From NCBI RefSeq assembly GCF_022539505.1, contig NC_061508.1, positions 35,024,256 through 35,088,255 of the forward strand: DNA of 64,000 bases, read 5' to 3'. The notes below the pieces were generated by a model. That model saw nothing but the letters and a program-made list of their open reading frames with translations. It was not told the origin of the DNA and made no database searches. This DNA is from Lolium rigidum. Its lineage: Eukaryota; Streptophyta; Magnoliopsida; Poales; Poaceae. Both the position numbers and the translations under genes were made by a program. Positions 19,616-32,790 of the stretch are shown piece after piece. Positions within the stretch are counted from its first letter, which is position 1. The number at the start of each line of letters is the position of its first letter.

Positions 19616-22600
19616 TCGTCGGAAATCCAAATCCTCCTCTAACAAGAAACCACGGAAACGGTCAAAAATTCCCAAATCTCTAATTGTTTCCCAATGAATG
19701 GCATGTTTGCGAATAGCAGAGGTCTTGGTGACTTGGCTAAACACTTACATTTTGCTGATTGCATTAGGGATCATAATTTGGATTTTTTGGCTATTTCTGA
19801 GACGGGGAGACGGGATTTCTCGCAAAGTCTTCTAAACCGTATATCCGGTGGTATAGACTTTACTTGGATATCCTGTCCACCACGTGGGAGATCTGGTGGT
19901 ATTTTACTCGGTGTTAGAACGGACTCTATGGAAGTGTTAGCACATTCGGCAGGGGAATTTCACATCAAATTCCACATCCGTAATAGAGCTGACAATTTCA
20001 TCTGGAGTCTAGTCGCCGTGTATGGTGCTGCTCAGGAGGATTATAAGGCCGCCTTTCTTCGCGAACTGGTGAATCTAGCAAAGGACAATCCCCATCCTAT
20101 TCTCATAGGAGGAGATTTTAATTTGTTGAGATTTCCATGTGAGAAGAGTAGGGGCAGTTTTGACAATCATTGGCCTTTCTTGTTCAATGCGGTCATTGAC
20201 GAGCTTGGACTTGAGGGAGGTTTCAATGATTGGCGGACAATTCACCCGGGCTAACAATCTCCCGGAGCCAACATATGAACAACTAGATAGTGTACTAATG
20301 GATACCGATTGGGAATCCAAATTTCCTATGGTGACGGTGCGCGTGCTGGAACGTATTGTTGGATTTTTCGATCATGCTCCCATTTTATTATCCACTGGTG
20401 TATCTCGACCTCCGTCTAACCGCCGATTTAAGTTTGAACTCGGCTGGTTGAATCGGGAAGGTTTTCATACCATGGTTAAAAAGATATGGGAACGACCGGT
20501 TGTGGGGATGTCTCCGATACAGAGGTGGAATAACAAGATGCGTGCTGTACGCAAACACCTCTGTGGATGGGCACGTCATACAACTGGGATTCTTAAGAAA
20601 GAAAAACAACGACTTTCATCTATCATAGATGACCTCGAAGCCAAAGCTGAAGTTCGACCGCTTTCCGCAGAAGAGATTGAGCAAAAAAGCCAATCAAATG
20701 CGGAAATCGCAAAACTTCTGCGGGAAGAGGAGCTGAAGTGGTACCAACGATCTAAGGCCCAATTTATTCTGGAAGGAGATTCGAATACAAGGTACTTCCA
20801 TTGTGTTGCCAATGGCAGACATAGGAAGAAGCTTATTCGTACCCTCGTGCAGGATGAGGGTATGATTGAGGGTCATGAACAGCTAAAGTCGTATATTACG
20901 AGTTATTATAAAGGGCTTTTTGGTGCTCCAGAAGACAGTAATTTTTCGTTAGATGAGACAAGAACGGAAGATATTCCTCAAGTCTCTCAAGCGGAGAATA
21001 ATTTTCTCACTTCGCCTTACACTGAGGAGGAAGTAAGAAAAGCTGTTTTCCAGATGGATCATAATAAAGCCCCGGGTCCTGATGGCTTTCCAGCTGAATT
21101 TTATCAATCTTTCTGGGATGTCATCAAGTTTGACCTGTTGGCTCTTTTTGCGGATCTGCATGCTAGGCAGTTGGAGCTTTTTAGGTTAAATTTTGGTGAA
21201 ATTATTTTATTGCCAAAGGTTAATGAAGCGAAAGGATCCAACAATATCGTCCTATCTTGTCTTCTTAACGTGAGCTTTAAAATTTTCACTAAGGTTGCCA
21301 CGATCCGACTCAACACGGTGGCTGATCATGTGGTAAGACCTTCACAAACTGCTTTTATGCAAGGACGAAATATCCTGGATGGGGTTGTAGTCCTCCATGA
21401 AACTGTTCATGAGATGCATAGAAAGAAGTTGAATGGGGTAATTTTAAAGATTGATTTTGAAAAAGCCTATGATAAGGTTAAGTGGTCATTTTTGCAACAA
21501 ACTCTCAGAATGAAAGGTTTCTCTGATGAGTGGTGTGCGATGCTCAATAGTTTCGTCTCGGGAGGGAGTGTTGCCATTAAAGTCAATGATGATGTGGGCA
21601 AATACTTTCAAACCAAGAAGGGACTAAGACAGGGAGATCCATTATCACCAGTGCTATTTAATATAGTGGCTGATATGCTTGTTGTTTTAATTGAACGCGC
21701 AAAGTTTGAGGGTGATATTGAAGGGGTCATTCCTCATCTTGTTGATGGAGGTTTGTCCATTCTTCAATATGCCGACGATACAATTCTTTTTATGGATCAT
21801 GACATCGAAAAGGCTTGAAATCTAAAGTTAATTCTTTCAGCATTTGAGCATCTATCGGGTCTAAAAATTAATTTCCATAAAAGTGAGTTGTTTTGTTTTG
21901 GTGAGGCCCTAGACCATGTTGCAGATTATGGTGAACTTTTCGGCTGCGGTCAAGGACAATTTCCAATTAGGTACTTGGGTATCCCGATTCATTATCGGAG
22001 ACTCACCAATGCTGAATGGAAAATGGTCGAGGAAAGACTACAGATAAGATTAAGCAGTTGGAAAGGTAAATTACTATCCTTGGGAGGAAGATTAGTTCTC
22101 ATAAATGCGGTACTCAGTAATATGGTACTGTATATGATATCTTTCTTCCAACTTCCTAGAGGAGTCTTAAAAAGATTGGATTATTTTCGATCAAGATTCT
22201 TTTGGCAAGGGGATAGTGAGAAGCGTAAATATCGACTAGCGAAGTGGAGTGTTCTTTGTCGACCTAAGGATCATGGAGGACTTGGCATACAAGACCTCCA
22301 GATCAAGAATAGGGCACTTCTCGGTAAATGGTTATCCAAGCTACTTACCGAAGAGGGTATATGGCAAACACTCCTTAAGAGAAAATATATCGGCTCAAAA
22401 GCTATATCTCGGGTTCTTTGGAAACCGGGAGATTCTCATTTTTGGGCTGGTCTTATGGATACAAAGAAGCATTTCTTTCCATATGGTTCTTTCTCTATTA
22501 AGGATGGATCGGAAATTCGTTTTTGGGAGGATAAATGGTTAGGTAATACCACGCTCCGAGAACAATATCCGGCATTGTATAATATTGTGCGTCACAAAAG

Positions 22601-23507
22601 TGAGACTATAGCTAAGGTGATGGAATTTTTCCCACCAAATGTGGCATTTAGAAGAAGTCTCATCGGTCCCAGGCAAACCTCTTGGCAAGAATTGTTACAG
22701 CGTCTTGAGTTAGTTCAATTGACGCAGGGAACGGATGTGTTCCGCTGGAATCTTACGGGAATGGTTCATTCTCAGTAGCCTCCATGTACAATGCTCTTAT
22801 CCAGCCTCATATTCCGGTCGACAATAATTTAAAAATTTGGAAGATGAGGATACCGCTTAAAACAAAGGTCTTTGCATGGTATCTTCGTCGTGGGGTCATT
22901 CTTACTAAAGATAATCTTGCCAAACGCAACTGGCATGGAAGTAAAAAGTGTGTTTTCTGTCACCATGATGAGACTATTAAACACTTATTCTTTCATTGTA
23001 AGTTTGCTAGGTCTATATGGTCAGCCGTCCAAATAGGATCTACCTTATACCCACCCCGTAGTGTTGTCAATCTATTTGGCAACTGGGTCAATGGTGTGGA
23101 TGTTAGGTTTAAGCGTCTTATTAGGATGGGAGCGATTGCAATCATTTGGTCGTTGTGGCTGTGTAGAAATGACAAGATTTTTAATAATATTTCTTCCTTT
23201 TTTTGCAGGTCATCTACCGGTGCACGAGCTACGCTCCGCTCTTGGGTGCCACTACGAGCGGGTGGAGCATCGAGACCTCTTTATGGAGGTATCTTCACGG
23301 TTGGAGGATACGGCGAGGGATATTTTCTCCCAACATGGGTGGCAGCGTGACTTTCGACTCGGATCCACCTACCTAGTCTTTTATTCTCCATGAACTTTAT
23401 TTTATTTCGAACAATCAGTGTGGTTCTGTAACGAATATTTGTGCGGCTGTGTGCATCTTAGCTATGCAGAGGCCGGGTCTATTAATAAAGTGCCCATTTT
23501 CGAAAAA
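19616..23507 (+). mobile_element. L1-type LINE with 15-bp TSD inside the Harbinger relic
   Basis: A 3.9-kb non-LTR retrotransposon, plus strand, 5'-truncated just before its endonuclease domain so that ORF1 is missing. It ends ...TTTTCGAAAAAA with an identical 15-bp TSD on both sides (19601-19615 and 23508-23522). Domain order is endonuclease, reverse transcriptase, zf-RVT. The 3' UTR (about 23394-23507) is GT-rich and typical of Triticeae LINEs. It carries one in-frame stop and several frameshifts, so it is dead. Confidence 0.93.
19694..23393 (+). pseudogene. LINE ORF2: endonuclease, RT, zf-RVT (broken)
   Basis: The first frame (19694-20254) is the APE-like endonuclease: NSRGLGDLAKHLH, DFLAISETG, GRSGGILLG, and ILIGGDFNL with its catalytic Asp/Asn. 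A frameshift near 20200 moves into 20139-21818, which covers the end of the endonuclease (FTRANNLPEPTYEQLDSVL, FDHAPILL), the KAPGPDGFPAEFYQ and QTAFMQGRNILDGVV blocks, KIDFEKAYDKVKW, GLRQGDPLSPVLFN and the catalytic YADD (QYADDTILF). An in-frame TGA at 21816-21818 (likely from CGA) interrupts it. The same frame resumes with LSGLKINFHKSE and RYLGIPIHYRRL, through to 22778. A frameshift there leads into the zf-RVT frame 22784-23350 (WKMRIPLKTKVFAW, CVFCHHDETIKHLFFHC). A last shift gives the C-terminal frame ending at 23393. Confidence 0.92.
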
Positions 23508-23522
23508 ATATAGTAACAGGCA
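23508..23522. repeat. TSD of the second LINE, right copy
   Basis: ATATAGTAACAGGCA, identical to 19601-19615; resumes Harbinger sequence (GCAGCGTCGGCGG...). Confidence 0.92.
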
Positions 23523-23830
23523 GCAGCGTCGGCGGTAGCTCCCTTCATATAGAAATACCACCCCACATAGGAGAACCCAATATAATATAGCCGGTCCCAA
23601 AATTTTGTCTTTTTTTCAAATTACAATATATTGCATAGTTTTAAGCAATAATTCAAAAAATGTTACATTGTTCAAACACATAAGTAGTTTCACACAATAA
23701 TCCAAACATACAGATTAATTATTCATACAAGAATTTAGATGAATTGCAATTTAACCTGTTCAAGAATCATGCGGCGTTTTCTCTCTTCTCTCACAAATGC
23801 TCAACTAGATCATTCTAAAACTGTGCATGA

Positions 23831-23843
23831 ACTTATCCATACT
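23831..23843. repeat. TSD of the GC-rich element, left copy
   Basis: ACTTATCCATACT, identical over 13 bp to 36304-36316, touching a run of T (poly(A) of a minus-strand insertion). Confidence 0.88.
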
Positions 23844-25547
23844 TTTTTTTTTTGAAACGGAGGCAAAAGCTTTGCCTCATCCATTAATTAAGCAGAAGGT
23901 GCCCGGTTTTTAGGAGAAAACTGGGCAAAAACCTACAAAGACAGGGCCAAGCCCACACCCACCCACACGACGCCACGAAGGCACACCGAGCCACCCTGGC
24001 TACCCACACAAGCTACACAAACGCGAAGCTCGAGTTGGCCTATGCCAAACGGATGGCTCCCCAAGAAAAGGCCGGTAGCTCCGATTCTGACGACGAGCCG
24101 AGAGAGGAGACGCACAAGACCTGCGCCTAAAAGGACCTTCACCGTCGAACCGCCCCTCGAAGGTCATCGTACACCACCCAAAGGCAGCTTCGACTTCACA
24201 GCAAGAGGAGGTCAACTCGAAGACATTCGGACACGCCGGGACGGAGCCGACTAACACGGTCTTGCAGCAACCACACCATGCTCAACGTCATTGTCGTTGC
24301 CGCCCAAGCCCATCGTCGAGAGTCACCTTATCGCCCAAGCGACCCAAGGTCAAGCACCCTCGAAGATGACGAACATTCGGAGCCGCCGCTCCGACATACC
24401 GCTCGCTCCATCGCGCCTGCGCGTCCACCAAGACCACCACCTTCCGGGGCCGCCGCCCGACGTACCACCGCTCGCTCTCGAGCTGCGACGCCGCACGAAC
24501 CGTCCACCCGCAACCCAAGCTGCACGGGGCAAAAGGCCGCGGACCACGGGCATCACACCAACTCATCCGGGGCCGCCGCCCGCGCATAACGTCCGGCCAG
24601 TCCCCTCTAGGACGCGTCCGGCCGAGCCGACCGCCCTACGCCCACGCAGCCAGTGTCGCCACCCAAGCCGTGACAAGCCGCATCCCTGCACCATAGAGAT
24701 GCTACCGCACCGCCTTCCGGGGCCGCCGCCCGGCCTCACGGCCACCTACCCGAGGCCGCCGCCTCGGCATCCTCCAATGCAGACGGTAAGGCAACGTAGT
24801 CCGGCAAACAAACCACCCCCGCCGAGTGAAGTTCACGCCCTCCAAAGACGACGCCTCCAAGAAGGGAAGCGACAAGACTGCCGCCGTCGCCCGCTCCGGC
24901 CGAGGCAAGAGCTTGGGTTTTCACCGGAGGGCACGAATCCTCGAAGGCGAGGAGAGGTGGAAGCTCCACGACGATGCCTCCAAGAAGGGGAACGGCGCCC
25001 TGAGGCGTCGCCATCGCCGGCACCGACCAAGTCGGGCAGAGCTTTCGCCCGGAGCAAGCACCCTCCCGCCGAGGCTTCCTTCGCCGGCAGGAAAGCCGGA
25101 GCACGCCATCATGCGCGCCAGCACCGTCAACCACCTCGCCCACATGACACCGCCGCTGCCCGGGGCCTCCGCCTCGGCACAGGCATAGCCGCAGCAGCAC
25201 CTCGCTCTGCCACCAACACGCCCAGCACTTCGTGCCCAAATTGCACATCGCGCCCACCGCAGCGGCGCCGCGCCGCCCTTCCTGGAACCGTGGCACACCG
25301 CCACCACCACGGCCACACCCATCCGACGCAGCACGCCCACAAGGAACTCTCCCTGCAGCCGCCGCCGACACCCGCCGTGGCCGGCCGACGCGAAGCGGCT
25401 GCCACATCCGGATCGGAGCGTGCGAACGCCCGATCCGCGAGCAGCAGCACTCCACGCAGCATCAGCTCGAAGGCGCGTGTAGATCGAAGAGCCGCACCAC
25501 CACCGCGTCCCGGGGCCGCCGCCCCGGCATCCTGCTCCGGCGAGCCG

Positions 25548-25552
25548 CCAGC
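25548..25552. repeat. TSD of the Athila-like element, left copy
   Basis: CCAGC, repeated at 36084-36088. Confidence 0.88.
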
Positions 25553-27065
25553 TGATACGTCCAATTTGCATCACTATTTTGTATCATAATTTGCTGTTAT
25601 TCATTGATATATTTCATATTGGGACACAATACTTATGTTATTTCATCTATTTTGCATGTTTCATCATTATTGGAGGATCAAGCACCGGAGCCAGGATTCT
25701 GTTGGAAAAAGCACCGTCAGAACGCAATATTTCGGAAGATCAACTATGGAAGGAAATTACACGTAAATTCCTATTTTTCCAGATGACGGAGGGAGCCAGA
25801 AGGGGGAGAAGAGGGGATCCAAGGTGGGCCCAGACCACAGGCCGGCGCGGCCCATGGCCTGGCCGCGCCACCCTGTGGTGTGGGGGCCCTACAGCCCCTT
25901 TCGCCTCCTTTTCTTCGCGTACTCCTTCGTCCCGAAAACCTAAGCCAGAGGGAGGACCTCACGAAGAGTTACGGCCGCCTCGCGGGGCGGAGAACACCGA
26001 GAGAAAAGAGCTCTCCGGCGGGCGGGAATCCGCCGGGAAATTCCCTCCCGGAGGGGAAATCGACGCCATCGCCATCGTCATCGAGCTGGACATCATCTCC
26101 ATCATCATCATCATCATCTCCACCATCTACACCGCCATCACCACCGCTGCACCTCGTCACCGCTGTAACAATTTGGGTTGAATCTTGATTGTTTGATAGG
26201 GGAAACTCTCCCGGCATTATTCTCTACTTGTTATTGATGCTATTGAGTGAAACCATTGAACCAAAGTTTATGTTCAGATTGTTATTCACCATCATATCAC
26301 CTACGATTGTATTCCATATGATGTCTCGTGAGTAGTTCGTTTAGTTCTTGAGGACATGGGTGAAGTCTAAATGCTAGTAGTGAACTATGGTTGAGTAATA
26401 TTCAATGTTATGATATTTAAGTTGTGGTGTCATTCTTCTAGTGGTGTCGTGTGAACGTCGACTACACGACACTTCACCATTTATGGGCCTAGGGGAGTGC
26501 ATCTTGTATTCGGTTGCTAATTGCGGAGTTGCCGGAGTGACGAAACCCGAGCTCCCGTTAGTATATCGATGCAAGAGGGATCGCGGGATCTCGGAGTTTA
26601 AGAGTCTGTGGTTAGATTTATCTTAATTACTTTCTTGTAGTTGCGGATGCTTGCAAGGGGTATAATCACAAGTATGTATTAGTCCTAGGAAGGGCGGTGC
26701 ATTAGCATAGGTTCACCCACACAACACTTATCAAAACAATGAAGATTATTTAGCTACATGAAGCGAAAGCGCTAGACTAAAATCCCCGTGTGTCCTCAAG
26801 AACGTTTGGTCATTATAAGTAAACAAACCGGCTTGTCCTTTGTGCTAAAAAGGATTGGGCCACTCGCTGCAATTATTTCTCTCGCATTTTACTTACTCGT
26901 ACTTTATTCATCTGTTACATCAAAACCCCTTGAATACTTGTTTGTGAGCATTTACGATGAATCCTTCATCGAAGCTACTTGCCAACACCTTCCGCTCCTC
27001 GTTGGGATCGACATTCTTACTTATCGAAGATACTACGATACACCCCCTATACTTGTGGGTCATCA
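25553..27065 (+). repeat. 5' LTR of the Athila-like element
   Basis: 1,513 bp, TGATACGTCC...GTGGGTCATCA. Includes a (CAT/ATC)n microsatellite at about 26090-26145. By eye it differs from the 3' LTR by about 30 substitutions, mostly transitions, and several 1-base indels. Confidence 0.95.
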
Positions 27066-27076
27066 AGACTATTTTA

Positions 27077-27094
27077 CGGCGCCGTTGCTTGGGA
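27077..27094 (+). other. Primer-binding site, tRNA-Asp type
   Basis: CGGCGCCGTTGCTTGGGA, 11 bp after the 5' LTR, closely resembles the TGGCGCCGTTGCCGGGGA primer site complementary to the 3' end of plant tRNA-Asp, with three differences. Confidence 0.75.
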
Positions 27095-27181
27095 GTGAAG
27101 CGCTATTGGTAAGCGGAATTGGTAAGGAAAACCTTTCTTGTTTGTGCTGATTTTATTTACTGTCTGCTGCTATAAATCATT

Positions 27182-28219
27182 ATGGAGAGATCTTCTCTTC
27201 AATTTCTATTTGGGAAATCTACTACTACCGCAACGGTAGTGGATGAAGCGCCAGGTGAGGAAGTAGTACCATATAAAATACCTATGAAAATTATTGAACG
27301 TGTTATGGATAACCGCTATGAAGGGGATGGAGCTGTCCATCCTGGTGATCATTTACTTGTTTTTGCATGAATTATGCGGGTTATTCAAATGTGCGGGTAT
27401 TTCTATGAATGAAGTTAGAAAGAAACTATTCACTATATCGCTGTCCGGTAAAGCGGTGCACTCGGTATAAATTGGCTGAAGAATGGTGATTCTATTGATT
27501 GGGAGGACATTGTGCCTTTATTTTATTCCAAATTTTATCCTCCAAGTGAAATTCACAAAGATCAGAACCGCATATATAATTTCTGGCCTCATGATGGAGA
27601 GAGTATTGCCCAAGCTTGGGAGAGATTGAAGTCTTTAATGCTCAAATGCCCCATTCATGAGCTTCCTGGTAATGTTATTATTGATAATTTCTATGCAAGA
27701 CTTTCTTTTCAAGACAAGACCTTGCTGGATACTTCTTGTTCTGGATCATTTACACGCAACAAAGAAGAGTTTAAAAGGGACCTTCTTGATCGGATCCAAG
27801 AAAATATTGAAGGATGGGAGAACGACAAAGATAGAGAATCAGGTATAATTTATAATTATAAATGCATTGAAGCTTTTATGGATACTGATAAATTTCGTAA
27901 TATGAGTGCTACATATGGTCTTGATTCCCAAGTTGTTGCAAATCTTTATAAAGCTTTTGCCTCTCATTATGAATTGCCTAAGAAGTATTTTGATAAGTAT
28001 CATGAACCGTATAAAGATAAAGTTGATTCATCTGTAAACAAATATGTAGTGATTGAAACTGTTGATAATGTTATTCCTGAAGCTCATATTGAAAAAACTC
28101 CTTTCCCTGCTAAAATGAAGGAGTACTCTGTCATATCTAGTGCGGTTAATAAAAGTGAAAAGAAACCTAAAGAACCTGAAGAACAAATTAAAATTGAACT
28201 TCGTTGTTGCAATAGTTAA
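27182..28219 (+). pseudogene. Athila-like gag
   Basis: Starts MERSSLQFLFGKS at 27182. Stops and frameshifts between 27370 and 27510 break the frame, which then runs from 27512 to 28219. The retrotransposon gag domain is clear: IDWEDIVPLFYSKFYPPSEIH, IYNFWPHDGESIAQAWERLK, CPIHELPGNVIIDNFYARLS and FKRDLLDRIQENIEGWEND. No CCHC zinc knuckle is seen. The protein would package element RNA into virus-like particles. Confidence 0.85.
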
Positions 28220-30182
28220 AGATCTTGTGACCGAAAATGTGGAGGATGGTCATATTATTTTCTGTGAAGATGCTTCTAATATTGTTTCACATCCTAATAA
28301 ACCCAAACAAGTTAGTGTTCCTATGCTATCTGTTAGAATTGGTGATCATTGCTACTATGGTTTATGTGATATTGGTGCAAGTGTTAGTGCTATTCCTTAT
28401 GAGCTTTATACGGAGATTATGCACGAAATTGATTCTTGTGAACTTGAAGATATTGATGTGGTTATTCAGTTGGCTAATAGAGAAACTATCTCTCCAATTG
28501 GTATTGTTCGAGATGTGGAAGTTCTATGTGGTAAGATTAAATATCCTGTCGACTTTTTGGTACTTGGTTCTGCTGCTAGTGATCATTGTCCTATCATTTT
28601 TGGTAGACCTTTTCTAAATACTTGTGGAGCTATTATAGATTGTAAGAAAGAGAAAATTTTGACTAGATTTGCTGGTGAACCTTATGAATTTAACTTTTCT
28701 AAATTTACCAAAACTCCTTATAAAGGTGACTTGCCTAGTAATGATTTTAAAATGGAGCAGTGTGCATCTATTGTTCTTGTTCCTAATAATCCTTTGCAGC
28801 AACATTTGGAGAATAGTGAAAGTGAAGCTTTTAGGAAAGAAAGAGATGAGCTTGAGGAAATTTTTCTTCGCCAACCTATTCTCAAGCATGATTTACCGGT
28901 GGAAGATTTGGGTACAACACCGCCACCAAAGGAAGATCCTGTTTTTGATTTAAAGCCTTTACCTGATGATCTTAAATATGCTCATATTGATGATAAGAAA
29001 ATATATCCTGTTATTATTAGTTCTAAGCTTTCAGGGATTGAGGAAGAAAGGTTATTGGGAATATTGAAGAAACACCGAGGAGCTATTGGCTATACTCTTG
29101 ATGATTTGAAAGGGATTTCTCCTTCTATTTGCCAACATGCTATTAATATGGAAGATGATGCAAAGCCTGTTGTTGAACATCAACGTCGTCTAATTCCAAA
29201 GATGAAAGAGGTGGTAAGGAACGAGGTATTAAAACTTCTTGAAAGTCTGGTATTATATATCCTATTGTCGATAGTAGATGGGTTAGTCACAGTGCATTGT
29301 GTTCCTAAGAAAGGAGGAATGACTGTTGTGCCTAATGATAATGATGAGCTTATTCCTCAAAGAATAGTTGTAGGGTATAGAATGTGCATTGATTTTCGAA
29401 AAGTTAATAAAGTTACTAAGAAAGATCATTACCCTTTACCCTTTATTGATCAAATGCTAGAAAGGTTATCTAAAAATACTCATTTTTGCTTTCTTGATGG
29501 TTATTACGGGTTTTCACAAATTGCTTTGTTAAAGCTAAAGATCAAGAGAAAACCACGTTTACTTGTCCTTATGGAACTTATGCTTATAGACGTATGCCTT
29601 TTGGTTTATGTAATGCTCCTGCTACTTTTCAAAGATGCATGTCTGCTATTTTTCATGGTTTTTGCGAAAGTATTGTAGAGGTGTTCATGGATGATTTTTC
29701 TGTCTATGGGAATTCTTTCGATAATTGCTTGCGAAACCTCGATAAAGTTTTGCGAGAGATGTGAAGAAACTAACCTTGTTCTTAATTGGGAGAAATGCCA
29801 CTTTATGGTTAATGAAGGAATTGTATTGGGACATAAAATTTCCGAGAGAGGTATTGAAGTTGATAGAGCTAAAGTTGAAGCAATTGAGAAGATGCCCTAT
29901 CCGAGGGATGTTAAAGGTATTCGTAGTGTTCTTGGTCATGTTGGGTTTTATAGGAGATTTATTAAAGATTTCTCTAAAATTTCAAAGCCTCTTACTAATC
30001 TTCTTCAAAAAGATGAACCCTTCGTTTTTGATGATGATTGTAAGGAAGCTTTTGAAACTCTAAAGAAAGCCTTAACAACTGCTCCTGTAGTCGAACCTCC
30101 TGATTGGAATTTGCCTTTTGAAATTATGTGTGATGCTAGTGATTTTGATGTAGGCGCTTGTTCTTGGACAACGGGTAGATAA
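28203..30182 (+). pseudogene. Athila-like protease and reverse transcriptase (broken)
   Basis: The frame from about 28203 holds an aspartic protease with the active-site motif CDIGASVSAIP (about 28366-28400) and its partner region IIFGRPFLNTCGAIIDC. RT follows: ICQHAINMEDDAKPV, then a short damaged stretch at 29250-29290, VHCVPKKGGMTVV, RMCIDFRKVNKVTKKDHYPL and FLDGYYGFSQI. A frameshift near 29525 hides the middle; MPFGLCNAPATF is readable in another frame near 29597. The catalytic VFMDDFSVYG is at about 29679-29708. The frame 29691-30182 then gives the RT thumb and RNase H start: LVLNWEKCHFMVNEGIVLGH, GFYRRFIKDFSKISKPL and FEIMCDASDFDVGA. Confidence 0.88.
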
Positions 30183-31912
30183 AAAATTAAATGTTATTCA
30201 TTATGCTAGTAAGACTCTTGATGCTTGCTCAAAGAAATTATGCTACAACTGAAAAGGAATTGTTAGGCTGTAGTCTTTGCTTGTGACAAGTTTAGACCCT
30301 ATATTGTTGATTCAAAAGTCACGATTCATACGATCATGCATGCCATTAGATACCTTATGACAAAGAAAGATGCTAAGCCAAGGCTTATTAGATGGGTACT
30401 TCGTTGCAAGAATTTGATTTACATATTATAGATAGGAAAGGTGCTTGATAATCCTGTTGTCGATAATTTGTCTAGATTGGAAAATATTGCTTATGATCCT
30501 GTTCTCGTTAATGATAGTTTTCCAAATGAACAATTGGCTGTAATAAAGGTGAGCTCGCGAGAGAGCCCCTGGTATGCTGATTATGCTAACTTTATTGTTT
30601 CGAAGTATTTGCCTCCAACCTTTTCAGCTCAAGCAAAGGAGGAAATTCTTTTATGACTTGAGGCATTATTTTTGGGATGACCCACACTTATATAAAGAAG
30701 GAGTGGATGGTATTATGCGAAGATGTGTTCCTGAATATGAACAACAGGAGATATTGAGTAAATGTCATGGTAGTGTTTATGGAGGACATCACGCTGGAGA
30801 TAGAACAGCGCAAAAGGTTCTACAATCAGGTTTTTATTGGCCAACACTTTTCAAAGATGCAAGGAAATTTATTTTATCTTGTGATGAATGTCAAAGAGTT
30901 GGTAATATCTCTAGACGCAATGAAATGCCTATGAATTATACTCTTGTCATTGAACCATTCGATTGTTGGGGATTCGACTTCATGGGTCCTTTCCCTTCTT
31001 CAGAAGGTAACACTCATATACTTGTCGCTGTTGATTATGTTACTAAATGGGTAGAAGCTATACCTACAAAGAGTGCTGATGGTGAGACCTCTATAAAAAT
31101 TCTTGTAGATGTTATATTTCCTAGATTTGGAATACCCAGATATATTATGAGTCGATGGAGGTTCTCATTTTATTCATGGAGGTTTTAGAAAAACTCTTGC
31201 TAAGTATGGTATTAATCATAGAATTGCTTCCGCTTATCACCCTCAAACTAGTGGTCAAGTAGAATTATCAAATAGAGAGATTAAAGCTATTTTGGGAAGA
31301 GACTGTTAATAAATCTAGAAAGAATTGGGCTAGCAAATTGAAAGAAGCACTATGGGCTTATAGAACTGCTTATAAAAATCCTATGCGAATGTCACCTTAT
31401 AAAATGGTTTATGGAAAAGCTTGTCATTTACCTTTAGAACTAGAGCACAAAGCTTATTGGGCTGTTAGAGAACTAAATAAAGATCCGAAACTAGCCGGTA
31501 ATAAGAGGTTGCTTGCAATTAAGTTCTCTAGATGAATGGAGAAGTGAAGCTTATGAAAATGCTAAACTCTTTAAAGAAAAAGTTAAGAAATGGCATGATA
31601 GAAGGATTATCAAAAGAGAGTTTAATATTGGGGATAAAGTCCTATTGTATCGGTCTCGTCTCGAGATTCTTTGCGGGGAAATTACTCTCGAAGTGGGAAG
31701 GACCATATGTTGTTGAGGAGGTGTATCGTTCGGGAGCAATTAAAATTAGCTCTCTCCAAGGCAATGCCACACAAGTGGTGAATGGACAAAGACTCAAGCA
31801 TTATATCTCGGGTGATTCTTATAATGTTGATGTTGATATTATTCAAGTGGAAACACCGGAGGCTTTCATCAAAGGACAAATTGACGAGTCCGCCGAACTC
31901 GACTTTGAATAG
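30183..31912 (+). pseudogene. Athila-like RNase H remnant and integrase (broken)
   Basis: RNase H is badly decayed at 30183-30660. The integrase is readable in 30574-31188: HHCC-type zinc-binding region (CHGSVYGGHHAGDRT ... ILSCDECQRVG), catalytic Asp in CWGFDFMGPFPSS, and VTKWVEAIPTKSADG. The second catalytic Asp region is frame-shifted near 31150, and the catalytic Glu region (SNREIKAIL) is near 31270-31295. C-terminal parts follow in 31338-31535 (LWAYRTAYKNPMRMSPYKMV) and 31532-31912 (LSKWEGPYVVEEVYRSGAIKI, ending at TAG). Confidence 0.88.
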
Positions 31913-32252
31913 GTAACAGTACAGGTAATAAAAAGTCCGCGTTTACCTTTCCGAACAATACTTTTGCTGTTTTTGGAAAAATATGAAAAATTACGGAATC
32001 GAAACGGAGTGGAAAAGACGCGCGAGGGCCCGTCACCATAGGCCGGCGCGGGCCCCACCCTGGCCGTGCCGACCTATGGGGACAGCCCCTCGTCGCCCCT
32101 TTTCTACTCGTTTTCGGCCTGGAACCTTCCTTTGTCGTAAAAATATTTGCTATATATAATCCCCCGGACCCCTGGAGGTCCGTATATCGTTTTCTCGTCG
32201 TGTTTTGTTTCGAGCTATTTTTCTGCCAGATTTGTTTTGATCTAGAGGCACC

Positions 32253-32790
32253 ATGGTCTCCAACAACAAGGACAAGGGACCTTTGAAGGAAGATATTCAA
32301 GACCCGGAACTGAAGGAAGAAGACGCAAGTGAGGATGAAGAAGAAGTGGAGGAAGCTCCGCGAGCACACCAGCGTGCCACCGTTGCAAGTATTGGCGTGA
32401 TATCAAATCCATCCAACACCAAGAGGAGTGCACGAATCACCACAGGAGGAGCGGTTCCACGTCATTACTTGGCTCCAAGGACATCTTCTCCAAGCAATTA
32501 CAACCCTTACCGCAATCTAATCTACGATCGTCAAGCCGAAAGAACCCCCAAGGTAGTGTTGCCAAGTGGTTGGGATATAGATCGTTCTAACATTGCAGGA
32601 GAGATGAAATCTGAAGGTCGAAGGATGGGGAAACAACTCTAGGAGTTGGGATTCACCACGACATGATTATGAGCGCGTTGAGCACAACTCGGAAGCGATT
32701 CGCAACCTCACCTATGAGATTGAAGATTTAAAGGAGCTTGTTAAGAAGCTTGTCGAGGGGAATCCATCACCATCATCACCGAAGGAGTAA
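32253..32790 (+). pseudogene. Extra ORF between pol and the 3' LTR (env position)
   Basis: Starts MVSNNKDKGPLKEDIQ with a highly acidic block (EEDASEDEEEVEEAP), then Arg/Ser-rich sequence and NYNPYRNLIYDRQAERTPKV. After one frameshift near 32636 the product ends with a short coiled-coil-like segment (HNSEAIRNLTYEIEDLKELV) and SPSSPKE, stop TAA at 32788-32790. No signal peptide, membrane segment or envelope feature is seen. Many Athila-clade elements have an ORF at this position; its role here is unknown. Confidence 0.6.

Noticed and set aside
24291..25589. Very long open frames (432 aa plus, 239 aa minus) in GC-rich DNA
   Set aside because: Open on both strands at once, Pro/Arg/Ala-rich, no domain, and part of a TSD-flanked retroposon; open because of GC content.
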